Below, in pieces: positions 26,519-36,209 of a stretch of 64,000 nucleotides of DNA (position 1 is its first letter; the number at the start of each line of letters is the position of its first letter). This DNA comes from Rhizobiaceae bacterium. GTDB lineage: Bacteria; Pseudomonadota; Alphaproteobacteria; Rhizobiales; Rhizobiaceae. The translations under genes and the position numbers were made by a program. The notes under the pieces are model-generated. The model was given only the letters and a program-made list of their open reading frames with translations. It searched no databases and was not told the DNA's origin. Location: the NCBI GenBank assembly GCA_017643025.1, contig JAEPOG010000005.1, forward strand, positions 310,001 through 374,000, written 5' to 3'.

Positions 26519-26622
26519 GGTATTTCCCGGTTTGGTCCGGGAAAAGCCTAAGCGCGCGGCTGAGGACGGGGATAAGTCAGAAAGGTTTTCGGGCTAATTC
26601 AGCGGCTTAGCCCTCCAGCTAT

Positions 26623-28230
26623 TCACATCCGAAACACGCCGAATTTCGTTTCCTCGATCTCCGCATTGAGCGCCGCGCTCAAGGACAGCGCCAGCACCTC
26701 GCGCGTCTTCGCCGGGTCGATGATGCCGTCGTCCCACAGCCGGGCGGAGGAATAGAGCGGGTGGCCCTCGCGCTCGTATTTTTCCAGGATCGGCTGCCTG
26801 AATTCGGCTTCCTCTTCCGCGCTCCATGAGCCGCCCTTGCGCTCGATCCCTTCGCGCTTGACCAGCGATAGCACGGTGGCGGCCTGCTCGCCGCCCATGA
26901 CGGAGATGCGCGCGTTCGGCCACATCCACAGGAAGCGGGGCGAATAGGCGCGCCCGCACATGCCGTAATTGCCGGCGCCGAACGAGCCGCCGATGATGAT
27001 CGTGAATTTCGGCACTCGCGCGGTGGCGACCGCCGTCACCAGCTTGGCGCCGTCCTTGGCGATGCCGCCGGCCTCGTATTTGCGCCCCACCATGAAGCCG
27101 GTGATGTTTTGCAGGAAGACCAGCGGGATCTTGCGCTGACAGCACAGCTCGATGAAATGCGCGCCCTTCTGCGCGCTTTCGGAGAAGAGCACGCCATTGT
27201 TGGCGAGGATGCCGACGGGCATGCCGTGGATATGCGCGAAGCCGGTGACCAGCGTGGTGCCGTAATTCGCCTTGAATTCGTCGAGCTCCGAACCGTCGAC
27301 CACGCGCGCGATGATCTCGCGCACGTCATAGGGCTTGCGCGTGTCGTCGGGCACGATGCCGTAGATCTCATGCGCCGGATGAAGCGGCGGGCGTGCTCTG
27401 CGCGTTTCGAGCTGTAGCGGCTTGTTGCGATTCAGGTTTTTCACAATGCGCCGGGTGATGGCGAGCGCATGTTCGTCATCATTGGCGTAGTGGTCGGCAA
27501 CGCCGGAGAGCCGCGTGTGGACATCCGCGCCGCCGAGGTCTTCGGCCGAAACATCCTCGCCGGTGGCGGCCTTCACCAGCGGCGGGCCGCCGAGGAAGAT
27601 CGTCGCCTGGTTCTTCACCATGATGGATTCGTCGGCCATCGCCGGCACGTAGGCGCCGCCCGCCGTGCAGGAGCCCATGACGCAGGCGATCTGCGGAATG
27701 CCGGCGGCCGACATGTTGGCCTGGTTGTAGAAGATGCGGCCGAAATGCTCGCGGTCGGGAAACACCTCGTCCTGATTGGGCAGGTTCGCGCCGCCGCTGT
27801 CGACCAGATAGATGCAGGGCAGGTTGTTCTGCGCCGCGATCTCCTGCGCCCTGAGATGCTTCTTCACCGTGACCGGATAATAGGTGCCGCCCTTCACCGT
27901 GGCGTCGTTGACGACGACCATCACCTCGCGCCCTTCGACGCGGCCGACGCCGGCGATCATGCCGGCAGACGATATGTCGCCGCCATACATGTCCCACGCT
28001 GCGAACTGGCCGATCTCGAGGAAGGGGGAGCCGGTGTCGAGAAGCTGCGCCAGCCGCTGGCGGGGCAGCAGCTTGCCGCGTGAGACGTGGCGCTCGCGCG
28101 CGTCGTCCGAACCGCCCTGTTCGACCGTCTTCGCCTTGCCGGCGATGTCGGCCACCAGCGCCTCCATGTGCTTCGCGTTGGCCTTGAATGCGTCGGAGCC
28201 GGTGGCGATTTCGGACTTGATGACGGGCAT
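26623..28230 (-). CDS. mccB: Methylcrotonyl-CoA carboxylase, carboxyltransferase beta subunit
   Basis: A 535-residue crotonase-fold carboxyltransferase that moves CO2 from biotin to 3-methylcrotonyl-CoA, giving 3-methylglutaconyl-CoA. Conserved features include the acyl-CoA-site Gly pairs in [47 protein letters not shown], and the biotin-site [36 protein letters not shown] and [12 protein letters not shown] are characteristic of MccB rather than PccB. Length is normal. It forms a cluster with the flavodoxin-family gene (18-bp gap) and ivd. Confidence 0.94.
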   Translation of the reverse strand: MPVIKSEIATGSDAFKANAKHMEALVADIAGKAKTVEQGGSDDARERHVSRGKLLPRQRLAQLLDTGSPFLEIGQFAAWDMYGGDISSAGMIAGVGRVEGREVMVVVNDATVKGGTYYPVTVKKHLRAQEIAAQNNLPCIYLVDSGGANLPNQDEVFPDREHFGRIFYNQANMSAAGIPQIACVMGSCTAGGAYVPAMADESIMVKNQATIFLGGPPLVKAATGEDVSAEDLGGADVHTRLSGVADHYANDDEHALAITRRIVKNLNRNKPLQLETRRARPPLHPAHEIYGIVPDDTRKPYDVREIIARVVDGSELDEFKANYGTTLVTGFAHIHGMPVGILANNGVLFSESAQKGAHFIELCCQRKIPLVFLQNITGFMVGRKYEAGGIAKDGAKLVTAVATARVPKFTIIIGGSFGAGNYGMCGRAYSPRFLWMWPNARISVMGGEQAATVLSLVKREGIERKGGSWSAEEEAEFRQPILEKYEREGHPLYSSARLWDDGIIDPAKTREVLALSLSAALNAEIEETKFGVFRM

Positions 28231-28248
28231 GGCGGCTCCGGGAGCGGG

Positions 28249-28968
28249 CTATTGGGATTTCTGGTTGCCGTGGGCGGGAATGCCGCCGGCGTCCTTCAGC
28301 ATGCGCGCAATGTGCATCAGATTGAAGGTCATGAAGGTGAGATTGCGGTGGGTGAAGTCGTTGTCGAAGCCGGCGCGGCTGCCGTCGTCCATCTCGTCGC
28401 CGTAGGAGGGGCCGGGGCCGGCCTCGCCGATCCAGCCGCAATCGGCCTGCGGCGGGATCGTGTAGCCGATGTGCTGCAACGAATAGAGCACGGTATTGGA
28501 GACGGCCTTGATACCGTCCTCGTTGCCGGTGACGATGCAGCCGCCGGTCTTGCCGTAGAAGATGTACTGGTCCTTGTCGTTCACCTGCGCCGAATGGGCG
28601 TAGAGCCGCTCGATGATGACCCGGCAGATCGAGCTTTCCTCGCCGAGCCAGATAGGCGAACCCAGCACAAGGATCTGGCTGTCGCGCACCTTCGGCCAGA
28701 TATGTTCCGGCCAGTCGTCCGTCTTCGCGCCATGCTCGCGCATGTCCGGCTGGACGCCGAAGGCGACTTGGTGGTCGGCGGCGCGTATGTAGTCGACCGC
28801 CACGCCGCATTTCTCCATGATTTCCATGGAATCGCGCATCAGCGTCTCGGTGTGCGACTGGCCCTGATTGCTGGCCTTCAGCGTGCAGTTGATGAAAACG
28901 GTCTTGAGGTCGGAAAAGTCCGACTTGTTCTCGCGGACCAGGCGTTTCTGGGTATCGGTGAGTGGCAT
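28249..28968 (-). CDS. Flavodoxin-family (NADPH-dependent FMN reductase-like) protein
   Basis: A 239-residue protein starting at 28968 (MPLTDTQKRLVRENKSDFSDLK). The flavodoxin-like fold is read from VFINCTLKASNQGQSHTETLMRDSMEIMEKCG (phosphate-binding loop region), ILVLGSPIWLGEESSICRVIIERL (the SPIW FMN loop) and YGKTGGCIVTGNEDGIKAVSNTVLYSLQHIGY. It probably reduces flavin or a quinone-like substrate. Its place between ivd and mccB is unusual for a leucine-degradation operon; it could supply or remove electrons in that pathway, but this is inference only. Confidence 0.82.
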   Translation of the reverse strand: MPLTDTQKRLVRENKSDFSDLKTVFINCTLKASNQGQSHTETLMRDSMEIMEKCGVAVDYIRAADHQVAFGVQPDMREHGAKTDDWPEHIWPKVRDSQILVLGSPIWLGEESSICRVIIERLYAHSAQVNDKDQYIFYGKTGGCIVTGNEDGIKAVSNTVLYSLQHIGYTIPPQADCGWIGEAGPGPSYGDEMDDGSRAGFDNDFTHRNLTFMTFNLMHIARMLKDAGGIPAHGNQKSQ

Positions 28969-29024
28969 AACATGTCTCCCGTTTGCAGGTTGGCACCTAG
29001 CGCAACGGCTCGGCAAGTCACGGA

Positions 29025-30188
29025 CTACACACCCTCCGCCATCATCTCGCGCCCGATCAGCCAGCGCCTGATCTCTGACGTGCCGGCGCCGATCTCGTAG
29101 AGCTTGGCATCGCGCAGCAGGCGGCCGGTCGGGTAGTCGTTGATGTAGCCGTTGCCGCCCAGCATCTGGATGGCGTCGAGGGCGGTCTGCGTGGCGCGTT
29201 CGGCGGCGTATAGAATGCAGCCGGCGGCATCCTTGCGCGTCGTCTCGCCGCGGTCGCAGGAGGCCGCGACGGCGTAGACATAGGCGCGGCAGGCGTTGAG
29301 CTGCGTATACATGTCCGCCATCTTGCCCTGGATCAGCTGGAAGTCGCCGATCGCCTGGCCGAACTGGCGGCGCTGCTGGACATAAGGCACGGCGACGTCG
29401 AGGCAGGCCGCCATGATGCCTAGCGGGCCGCCGGACAGCACCACGCGCTCGTAGTCGAGGCCCGACATCAGCACCTCGACGCCCTTGTTCTCCTCGCCGA
29501 GCACGTTCTCGTACGGCACCTCGACGTCCTCGAAGACGAGCTCGCCGGTGTTGGAGCCGCGCATGCCCAGCTTGTCGAGCTTCTGCGCGACCGAGAACCC
29601 TTTCATCTCGCGCTCGATGAGGAACGGCGTGATCCCGCGCGAACCCATGGTCGGCTCCGTCTTGGCGTAGACGACCAGCGTCGAGGCGTCCGGCCCGTTG
29701 GTGATCCACATCTTGGAGCCGTTGAGGATGTAGCGGTCGTTGCGCTTTTCGGCCTTGAGCTTCATCGACACGACATCTGAGCCGGAGCCAGTCTCCGACA
29801 TGGCGAGCGCGCCGACCGCCGTGCCGGCGCAAAGGCCGGGCAGGTACTTCTCCTTCTGCTCCTTCGTGCCCCAGCGGTTGATCTGGTTGACGCAGAGATT
29901 GGAGTGCGCGCCGTAGGAGAGGCCGACAGCGGCCGAGGCCCGGCTGATCTCCTCCATCGCCACGACATGGGCGAGATAGCCCATACCCGAGCCGCCGAAC
30001 TCGGGATCGGCGGTGACGCCCAGCAGGCCCTGCGCGCCGAGCTTCTCCCACAGGTCGGAGGGAAATTCGTTGTCGCGGTCGATAGGGGCTGCGCGCGGCG
30101 CGATCTCGTCGGCCGCGAAGCGGCGCACCATGTCACGCAGCGCATCGACATCCTCACCAAGCCCGAAATTCAGCGCCTGCTCGTACAT
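29025..30188 (-). CDS. ivd: Isovaleryl-CoA dehydrogenase
   Basis: A 387-residue acyl-CoA dehydrogenase starting at 30188 ([29 protein letters not shown]). It oxidises isovaleryl-CoA to 3-methylcrotonyl-CoA, passing electrons to ETF. Visible features are the FAD-binding [21 protein letters not shown] and [10 protein letters not shown], and the C-terminal [47 protein letters not shown]. The catalytic Glu is placed as in IVD (within [10 protein letters not shown]), rather than in the position used by other acyl-CoA dehydrogenases. Its first 35 bp overlap the end of the TetR gene. The next enzyme in the pathway, MCC, is encoded nearby. Confidence 0.93.
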   Translation of the reverse strand: MYEQALNFGLGEDVDALRDMVRRFAADEIAPRAAPIDRDNEFPSDLWEKLGAQGLLGVTADPEFGGSGMGYLAHVVAMEEISRASAAVGLSYGAHSNLCVNQINRWGTKEQKEKYLPGLCAGTAVGALAMSETGSGSDVVSMKLKAEKRNDRYILNGSKMWITNGPDASTLVVYAKTEPTMGSRGITPFLIEREMKGFSVAQKLDKLGMRGSNTGELVFEDVEVPYENVLGEENKGVEVLMSGLDYERVVLSGGPLGIMAACLDVAVPYVQQRRQFGQAIGDFQLIQGKMADMYTQLNACRAYVYAVAASCDRGETTRKDAAGCILYAAERATQTALDAIQMLGGNGYINDYPTGRLLRDAKLYEIGAGTSEIRRWLIGREMMAEGV

Positions 30189-30798
30189 TTTTCTTCTCCT
30201 CAAACTCCTCGGCGCCGACCAGCCGCATGGTCATGGCCAAATATGTTTCGGTGACCTGATCGACGGAAAGCCGCTCGTCGGGCCGGAACCAGACGATGAC
30301 GCCGGTGATCATCTGGATGATCGCCATCGCCGTCAGCGCGCTGTCCTCGACCCTGAAGCTGCCGTCCTCCGCGCCTTCGCGCAGGATCAGGCGCAATTCC
30401 TTCTCGTAGCGGTTCCGCAATCTCAGGATGGCGCTCAGCCGGTCGCGGGAAAGGCTGCGCAGCTCCATATTGTTGACGTGCGTCGAGTGTCGGCGCTCGA
30501 CGTGGAAACGAATGTGGTTGACCACGAATGCGGCCAGGCGGTCGGCCGGCTCGGAACTCGCCGGTCGCGCTTCCTCCCAGCTTTCGATCAGCGCCTCCAT
30601 GTGGCCGGTCATCAGGTCGAAAAGCAGCTCTTCCTTGGTCGGAAAGTAGCGGTAGAGCGCCGCCGCCTGCACACCGACCTCCTCGCCGAGCTGGCGCATC
30701 GTCACGGCCTCGTAGCCATGGCGCGCGATGAGGTTCAGCGCCGCGTCGCGTATCGCCGCTTCGGTTTTCTGCCCGTCCGAACCCGCCGTTCGCGCCAT
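30154..30798 (-). CDS. TetR/AcrR family regulator of the leucine-degradation cluster
   Basis: A 214-residue regulator starting at 30798 ([21 protein letters not shown]). The N-terminal HTH is [40 protein letters not shown]. The helical C-terminal domain with [17 protein letters not shown] resembles acyl-CoA-responsive TetR proteins. It is first in the ivd-flavodoxin-mccB transcription unit and overlaps ivd by 35 bp, so it probably represses its own operon and is released by a pathway acyl-CoA. The ligand is inferred, not known. Confidence 0.85.
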   Translation of the reverse strand: MARTAGSDGQKTEAAIRDAALNLIARHGYEAVTMRQLGEEVGVQAAALYRYFPTKEELLFDLMTGHMEALIESWEEARPASSEPADRLAAFVVNHIRFHVERRHSTHVNNMELRSLSRDRLSAILRLRNRYEKELRLILREGAEDGSFRVEDSALTAMAIIQMITGVIVWFRPDERLSVDQVTETYLAMTMRLVGAEEFEEKKNVRAGAEFRAW

Positions 30799-30824
30799 CG
30801 TCGCCTCCGTGGCTGCATTAATAA

Positions 30825-30838
30825 AACAAGCGTTCATT
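30825..30838. promoter_or_regulatory. Candidate TetR operator
   Basis: The imperfect palindrome AACAAG-CG-TTCATT lies 27 bp before the TetR/ivd operon start, in a local AT-rich stretch. The AA..AnCGnT..TT layout is common for TetR operators controlling acyl-CoA genes. The symmetry is partial, so confidence is low. Confidence 0.35.
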
Positions 30839-30940
30839 TAATTCAAGGGCCTGAGTATGCGGGGCCACTCGACCGTCGAAGCTAGAAATAGTTGACTCAG
30901 TCCATTAAATTGTCGATTGTCCGCGGCGGAGGCGAGGGCG

Positions 30941-31861
30941 ATGGCCGGACTGCAGGAAACCGTGAAGCGCGTGCGGGCATTCAACCGCTTCTACACGCGC
31001 CGCATCGGGCTTTTGAACGAGACGCTGGCCGGCGGCGATTTCACGCTGACCGAAACGCGTGTACTGCTGGAACTGCGGGTTCGCGAGCCGCATGTCGCGG
31101 TCGACATTGCTCGCGATCTCGGTCTCGATCCCGCCTATCTCGCTCGTATCCTGCGGAAGTTCCACAGGCTGGGGCTTGTGACGAGGAGCCCGGACGAAGC
31201 CGATGGTCGTCGCCGGTTGCTGGCGCTGACCGAAGCGGGTCGCCGCACCATCGACGAACTGCAGGCCATGACCGAGCGCGACCTTGCAGCGATGCTCGCG
31301 AGCGCCAGTGACGACAAACGCCAGAGGCTGACCGCCGCCTTGGACGAGATCGAAACAGTGCTCGGCGGTGAGGTGGCCGCCGAGCCCGTGCGCCTGCGCC
31401 CCCACCGACCTGGCGACATGGGCTGGGTCATCGAGCGCGAGGCGCGCCTCTACGCCGACGAATATGGCTGGGACATTACCTTCGAAGGCCTTGTCGCCGA
31501 GATCTGCGCCAACTTCATCCGTGACTTCCGGCCGGGAAGGGAATTCTGCTGGATTGCCAAGAGGGGCGACGAGCGGCTAGGCGCCGTATTCCTCGTGCAA
31601 CAGGACGACCACACCGCAAAGCTGCGCCTTCTGCACGTCGAAAAGGCCGCGCGCGGGCAGGGGGTCGGCTCGCTACTCGTGAGAACCTGCATCGAGCAGG
31701 CGCGCGCCAGCGGCTATCGCAAGCTCGTGCTTTGGACCAACGACGTGCTCGCCAGCGCCCGCAGAATCTACCAGGCGGAGGGTTTTCAACTCGTGGGCGA
31801 GGAGAAGCACCGCAGCTTCGGCAAGGGCCTCGTCGGCCAGTACTGGGAACTGGCACTCTAG
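30941..31861 (+). CDS. MarR-type regulator fused to a GNAT acetyltransferase
   Basis: A 306-residue fusion. Residues 1-140 form a MarR winged helix (FTLTETRVLLELRVREPHVAVDIARDLGLDPAYLARILRKFHRLGLVTRSPDEADGRRRLLALT). Residues about 145-306 form a GNAT domain with the acetyl-CoA loop RGQGVGSLLVRTCI and LVLWTNDVLASARRIYQAEGFQLVGEE. Such fusions are fairly common in proteobacteria. The ATG at 30941 is used; a TTG at 30917 would add eight residues. Its stop overlaps that of the converging aminotransferase gene by 4 bp. The acetyl acceptor is unknown. Confidence 0.9.
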   Translation: MAGLQETVKRVRAFNRFYTRRIGLLNETLAGGDFTLTETRVLLELRVREPHVAVDIARDLGLDPAYLARILRKFHRLGLVTRSPDEADGRRRLLALTEAGRRTIDELQAMTERDLAAMLASASDDKRQRLTAALDEIETVLGGEVAAEPVRLRPHRPGDMGWVIEREARLYADEYGWDITFEGLVAEICANFIRDFRPGREFCWIAKRGDERLGAVFLVQQDDHTAKLRLLHVEKAARGQGVGSLLVRTCIEQARASGYRKLVLWTNDVLASARRIYQAEGFQLVGEEKHRSFGKGLVGQYWELAL

Positions 31862-32976
31862 TTCCCCCGCGCCTGCGTCAGCGCGCCGGGCAGTTCCGCG
31901 GCGAAGATCGCCAGCTCGTCGTCCGGGCCAACGCTGACCCGGATGCAGCGGTCGAGCCCGGGCGCCATCGGCTTGCGCACGAAGACATCGCGGTCGAGCA
32001 GGGCCTGCATCAGCTTCAGCGCGAATGCTCCGTCGGCGCCGCTGTCGAGGGCGACGAAATTGGTCGCCGAGGGCAGGGGCTTGAGCCCGTTCGCGCGCGC
32101 GATGCGGCCGATCTCGTCGCGGGCGCGGGCCACCTTGCGGCGCGTCTCGTCGATGTGGGCTGGATCGGCGAGTGCCGCCTGAGCGGCCACCTGCGTCATC
32201 AGGCTCATGCCGTAGTGGTTGCGCACCTTCTCGAACGCGGTGATCGCGTCGGCATGGCCGATCGCATAGCCGCAGCGCAGCCCGGCCAGCCCGTAGGCCT
32301 TGGAGAAGGTACGGAATCTGAGCACATTCTTGCGCGACGGATCGAGTGCCGGCAGCGCCGCTTCCGGCGCGAACTCGCCATAGGCTTCGTCGAGCAGGAG
32401 CATTGTCGACGCCGGCAGAGCGTCCATGAAGCGCTCGAGCTCGGCCGTTTCCCACCAACTGCCCATGGGGTTATCCGGGTTGGACAGGTAGACCAGCGGC
32501 GGGTTCTCCTGGCGCACGGCCTCAAGCAGCCCGTCGAGGCTCTCCCGGTCGTCCCTGTAGGGCACGGCGACGGCGCGGCCGCCGAAGCCGACGATGTGGT
32601 AGTTGAAGGTGGGATATGCGCCGAGCGAGGTGACCACAGGCTGCCCAGCTTCCATGTAGAGCCGCACGGTCAAGCCCAGCAACCCGTCAATGCCCTCGCC
32701 TATGGCGATATTGGCCGCGGGCACACCGAGATGGGCCGACAGCGCCTCCTTGAGCTCGTGGCTTTCCGGATCGCAATATTTCCACATCTCCGGCGCCGCA
32801 TTCGCGATCGCCTCGACGACCCGGGGCGATGGGCCGAAACCGTTTTCATTGGCGCCGAGGCGAGCGCGGAACCTGCGTCCGCCGCGCGTCCGCTCCTGCG
32901 CCTCCGGGCCGACGAAGGGCACGGTCGCCGGCAGCGAATGGGCGAGGGCGGTGAGGCGGGGTGCGTCGTCGGTCAT
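31858..32976 (-). CDS. HisC-like pyridoxal-phosphate aminotransferase
   Basis: A 372-residue class I/II aminotransferase, cytosolic. The PLP-binding lysine is in RTFSKAYGLAGLRCGYAIG. The NPDNPMGSWW segment, LLLDEAYGEFAPE and the Arg in RCIRVSVGPDDELAIF (the carboxylate-binding Arg) are conserved. It resembles histidinol-phosphate aminotransferases (ANENGFGPSPRVVEAI). There are no other his genes here, so it could serve another amino acid or a specialised pathway. It is followed at 66 bp downstream-to-upstream by the serine hydrolase gene on the same strand. Confidence 0.85.
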   Translation of the reverse strand: MTDDAPRLTALAHSLPATVPFVGPEAQERTRGGRRFRARLGANENGFGPSPRVVEAIANAAPEMWKYCDPESHELKEALSAHLGVPAANIAIGEGIDGLLGLTVRLYMEAGQPVVTSLGAYPTFNYHIVGFGGRAVAVPYRDDRESLDGLLEAVRQENPPLVYLSNPDNPMGSWWETAELERFMDALPASTMLLLDEAYGEFAPEAALPALDPSRKNVLRFRTFSKAYGLAGLRCGYAIGHADAITAFEKVRNHYGMSLMTQVAAQAALADPAHIDETRRKVARARDEIGRIARANGLKPLPSATNFVALDSGADGAFALKLMQALLDRDVFVRKPMAPGLDRCIRVSVGPDDELAIFAAELPGALTQARGN

Positions 32977-33042
32977 GGCTCGGGATCGATGGCGGTTATG
33001 GGTCGCGCTTTCCTACGCGGAAGCCCGATTGCAGGCAATTGG

Positions 33043-34206
33043 TCAAAGCCGCCGCGCGATCTGGCCGAGAACGGCGATGTCGCGCGCCGTCGCCGCGTCG
33101 TCGCTGGGTTCGTGCCGCGATGCCGTCTTGGCGATGACGACGCCGGCTTCGGGATCGACCCACAGCCATTGACCGTGAATGCCGACGCCGCAGAAGGAAT
33201 CGTGATCGTCGCCCGCCGAATACCAGCACGAGCGGTAGCGGCCGTGGTCGAACATGTCGTTGAAATTGCCGATGCGCCAGGCCTGCGGATCGCCGTTCCG
33301 GCGCATGTCGGCGACCCAGTCGGCCGGAATGATCTGGCGGCCGTCGGCGGAGCGCCCCTCTTCCAGCACCAGCTGGCCGAGCCGAGCGAGGTCGGAGACG
33401 GTGACGCAGACACCGCCCGCCGCACGCGCCGTGCCGACGCTGTCGACGGTGACGTGGGCCGCGCCGGTGGCCCCCATCGGCCTCCAAAGCCTGTCGGCGA
33501 GATAGCGGTGAAACCGGACCCCGGTCGCGCGTTCGATGACGAGGCCAAGCATGTCGGTATTGGGCGAGGTGTAGTAGAAGCGCTCGCCGTGTTTGCCCTG
33601 TCCGCGACCGAGGTCGCACAGGACCGCCTCGAGCGTCTCCGGCGGGGCGTCGGGTCGTACCGGGTTCCACAGCATCGCCCGCCGGTAGCGGTCGAACGCG
33701 CCGTCCGCGTCGAGATATTCCTCGTCGAAATCGATCGCCACGGTCATGTCGAGCAGATCACGGACCCTTGCGTCCGCATATCCGCAGGAGGCGGGCAGAT
33801 CGACGTAGGCCGAAACCGGCGCCTCGGGGTCGAGCAGCCCGTCTTCCCGGGCGATGCCGGCCAGCATGCCTGTCACCGACTTGGAGATGGAGAAGATTAC
33901 GTGCGGGGCGTCGAAATCGGAATGCGGCGCAGCCCAGCTCGCCACCGGCTTGCCTGCTTTGAGCGCCAGAAAGCTGTCGGCGCTGGTTAGCTTGAGATAT
34001 TCGCTGGCGCTAATGCGCCGGCCCGTCGCCGGATCGTCGATCTCGACTGCGTCCGGCGCTTCGGGTCGCGCCGCAGGCGCGCCGGTAGGGTGGGCGATCG
34101 TCGCCGAGGGAACGATCTCGCCGACGTTCTGGAAACTCCATCGGCAGAACGGGGCCGTCCGCCAGTTGGCGAGCGTCACGTCGGCGCGCGTGAATTCCTG
34201 CTGCAC
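33043..34206 (-). CDS. Beta-lactamase-fold serine hydrolase
   Basis: A 387-residue protein of the class C beta-lactamase/esterase-like family. The SxxK motif is SISK (nucleophile Ser, general base Lys) in PHVIFSISKSVTGMLAG. The second motif is YYTSPNTDMLG (Tyr-x-Asn type). The C-terminal H-G segment is GVGIHGQWLWVDPEAGVV. There is no evident signal peptide, so it is probably cytosolic and more likely an esterase or peptidase than an antibiotic-resistance enzyme. It lies upstream of the aminotransferase in the same direction. Confidence 0.85.
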   Translation of the reverse strand: MQQEFTRADVTLANWRTAPFCRWSFQNVGEIVPSATIAHPTGAPAARPEAPDAVEIDDPATGRRISASEYLKLTSADSFLALKAGKPVASWAAPHSDFDAPHVIFSISKSVTGMLAGIAREDGLLDPEAPVSAYVDLPASCGYADARVRDLLDMTVAIDFDEEYLDADGAFDRYRRAMLWNPVRPDAPPETLEAVLCDLGRGQGKHGERFYYTSPNTDMLGLVIERATGVRFHRYLADRLWRPMGATGAAHVTVDSVGTARAAGGVCVTVSDLARLGQLVLEEGRSADGRQIIPADWVADMRRNGDPQAWRIGNFNDMFDHGRYRSCWYSAGDDHDSFCGVGIHGQWLWVDPEAGVVIAKTASRHEPSDDAATARDIAVLGQIARRL

Positions 34207-34275
34207 GGCTTCCTCCTCCTGGGTGCGGTTTGGATAGCGTGCAGGGAGACGCCCGGCAACCGGACCACGAGACGC

Positions 34276-34306
34276 AAAAAACCCGGCGGTTGCCCGCCGC
34301 GTTTTT
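34276..34306 (-). terminator. Intrinsic terminator after the TorF-like porin
   Basis: A 6-bp GC stem (CGGCGG / CCGCCG in minus-strand reading) with a GCAA tetraloop is followed on the minus strand by GG and a run of six T. It lies 20-50 bp beyond the porin stop. The plus strand also ends in five T, so it could act in both directions. Confidence 0.8.
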
Positions 34307-34325
34307 GATTGGAACCCTGCGAAGG

Positions 34326-35021
34326 CTAGCGGCCGAGCAGAGTGTTAAGCGTCGAGCCGACCGATACGGTGCCGACGATACGCGTGCCGGCCGTGGTGTG
34401 ACCATGCACGCGCGCATCGAACGTGACGGTGTCCTTCAGCGTCCAGGAAGCGCCCGCGTTCCAGTTCGTGTTGCCCGCGAAGTCCGTACCGACGGCGGCG
34501 GAAATCGCGAAATTGTGGGGCAGGCTGACGGTGGCGTTGATCTCGCCATAGGAGAACGCATTGGCGGTCACGCTGTAGAATACCTGGGCGCCTGCGCTGA
34601 ACATGTCCGAGAACGCGTAGGAGGGCTTCAGGTAGAACTCGCCGGCGTTTCCGAAGCCGTTGTTGTAGAAGTAGTGCGCATAGCCGAAATCGACCGTCAG
34701 ATTGCCGAATGTAGGGCGGACGCCCGCATAGAGGTCAACTTCGAGCGTCGCCGGCGCGTTGAAAATCACCGGTCCGACATTTGAGGCCCAGACGCCGATA
34801 TAGAAGATGCCGTAAGACGGCTCGATGTATCCCTGTACGGCAAGGCCATCCGATTGCGGGACGCCGCGCGAAACATACTGGCTTGTCACAGCAAGCCCGA
34901 ATGCAACATCAAAGCGTGACTGGATTTGTTCATCTGTCATATCGGAGTCGGCAGCCATGATAGGCGCAGTCGCTGCAAGCAATGTTGTCGTTGCTATAAT
35001 AGCTAAGGAAATAGACTTCAT
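34326..35021 (-). CDS. TorF family putative porin
   Basis: A 231-residue outer-membrane beta-barrel protein. The signal peptide is MKSISLAIIATTTLLAATAPIMA. The mature part begins FDVAFGLAVTSQYVSRGVPQSDG, the hallmark of the TorF/gcw_chp family, and continues with alternating hydrophobic beta strands (YIEPSYGIFYIGVWASNVG, EVDLYAGVRPTFGNLTVDFGYAHYFY). The end ...TLNTLLGR is atypical, lacking a terminal Phe. The family appears to form small channels in the outer membrane; the substrate is unknown. Its own terminator lies directly after. Confidence 0.85.
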   Translation of the reverse strand: MKSISLAIIATTTLLAATAPIMAADSDMTDEQIQSRFDVAFGLAVTSQYVSRGVPQSDGLAVQGYIEPSYGIFYIGVWASNVGPVIFNAPATLEVDLYAGVRPTFGNLTVDFGYAHYFYNNGFGNAGEFYLKPSYAFSDMFSAGAQVFYSVTANAFSYGEINATVSLPHNFAISAAVGTDFAGNTNWNAGASWTLKDTVTFDARVHGHTTAGTRIVGTVSVGSTLNTLLGR

Positions 35022-35284
35022 GACATGTCCCCAACAAGAGCGGCCTGCGCCGACGACTTGACCCAGCCGGCTTTTAGGCCGGTACGTCTTTGCGGACTAT
35101 GGTTCCTTCTTTTGTGCCGGCAACACAAATCGCCATGAACTCTGGAGGCGCCATTGCAATGCAACATCACTGTTGCTGAAAAGTCTCAGTGCTTTGCCGA
35201 CGAAATGAGCATTTGCCGCTGATTTGGTGCTTGAGGCACGGATAACGGCAACAATCCGGTCAATACTTGAGCGTGGCGGCGGCC

Positions 35285-36067
35285 TCAGTCCCGGTATGGC
35301 CTTGGGTCGACGAGTTGCGGGGTGACAAGATTCAACTGAATGCCCCGAATCACGGCGCGCAGTCTTCCATTGACACCGAGTTTTCCGAATATGTTCGTCC
35401 AGTGGAAGCGGATGGTCGAAGTGGATACGTTCAGAATGCAGCCGATTTCGTAGTCGGCCTTCCCTTCGGCGGCCCACAGCAGCACTTCGCGCTCGCGCTG
35501 CGTTAGCCGCGGAAAGTCAGATCTGTCGCCGAGGCGGAGATACCTTTCGTGGAAACTTGTTGCCAGCAACGAGATATCAGCAAGCTCTTCGTAGCTTCGG
35601 TTTGGCTCGGCAGTGGATCGAGAAAGACAAATGCAGGCGACTTCACCGACCGGGCTCACGAGCGAGATAGCGACCCCCTCCTCGTGGCCGGCCTCCGCAC
35701 ACTCGCGGACAAGCCGCAATGATGTATTTCGCTTCTCCTCGGGGATGTTTCGGTCGCGTTTGATCTGATCAATAAGTTCTGACTTGGACCAAAAAAACGG
35801 TGCAGGTTCCGTTAGAAGTTTTGCCCAAACAGGATCAACGGATCGATAGTCGTTGGCAGTGTAGTAGACAAGCCAGTCTTGGGCGGATGGCGTTGAAAAC
35901 CCGTCATAGGCAAACCGCTCTATAGACGGGTGATCGGTCATCAATGTATAGGCGCTATTGTTGTACCCGTATGCGGAAATGGAATCCGTAAATATACCGA
36001 AAGCGTCCCGCTGCGTCTTCGCTGATTGTATTAGAACAATCTTATCTACTAACTTGCTTGCAGGCAC
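35285..36067 (-). CDS. LuxR-type acyl-homoserine-lactone-responsive regulator (solo)
   Basis: A 260-residue protein from a GTG at 36067, preceded by GGGGGA at good spacing; a TTG at 36115 would add 16 residues. The N-terminal autoinducer domain keeps the key positions of TraR with exact spacing: W-x3-Y (DWLVYY), then DP eight residues on (VDPVW), then W fourteen after that (FFW). The C-terminal GerE HTH is LTQREREVLLWAAEGKADYEIGCILNVSTSTIRFHWTNIFGKLGV. No luxI synthase is seen in the window, so it is a LuxR solo. Its lower GC content than the neighbours and the adjacent recombinase suggest transfer. Confidence 0.88.
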   Translation of the reverse strand: MPASKLVDKIVLIQSAKTQRDAFGIFTDSISAYGYNNSAYTLMTDHPSIERFAYDGFSTPSAQDWLVYYTANDYRSVDPVWAKLLTEPAPFFWSKSELIDQIKRDRNIPEEKRNTSLRLVRECAEAGHEEGVAISLVSPVGEVACICLSRSTAEPNRSYEELADISLLATSFHERYLRLGDRSDFPRLTQREREVLLWAAEGKADYEIGCILNVSTSTIRFHWTNIFGKLGVNGRLRAVIRGIQLNLVTPQLVDPRPYRD

Positions 36068-36209
36068 GGAATATATCCCCCACGGGGAGGCCTGTAGCAA
36101 GATGCTCTGTCGCAAGACAAGAGGTGGGTATCGTCAGGCGGCCGTTAAGGTTATCGCGACGAAACGCCAATGGGCCGCATAGATCGCAATTGTAATGCTG
36201 GTGCGGCAC

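Noticed and set aside
28249-30051. A 600-codon minus-strand frame running through ivd into the flavodoxin gene, as a fusion protein
   Set aside because: Only the last 239 residues have family character. They begin with an ATG at 28968 after an intergenic gap, and the upstream part is antisense-like shadow of ivd.
31732-33990. 752-codon plus-strand open frame across the aminotransferase and serine hydrolase
   Set aside because: Both minus-strand genes have intact catalytic motifs. The plus-strand translation is His/Arg/Asp-rich shadow sequence with no fold signature.
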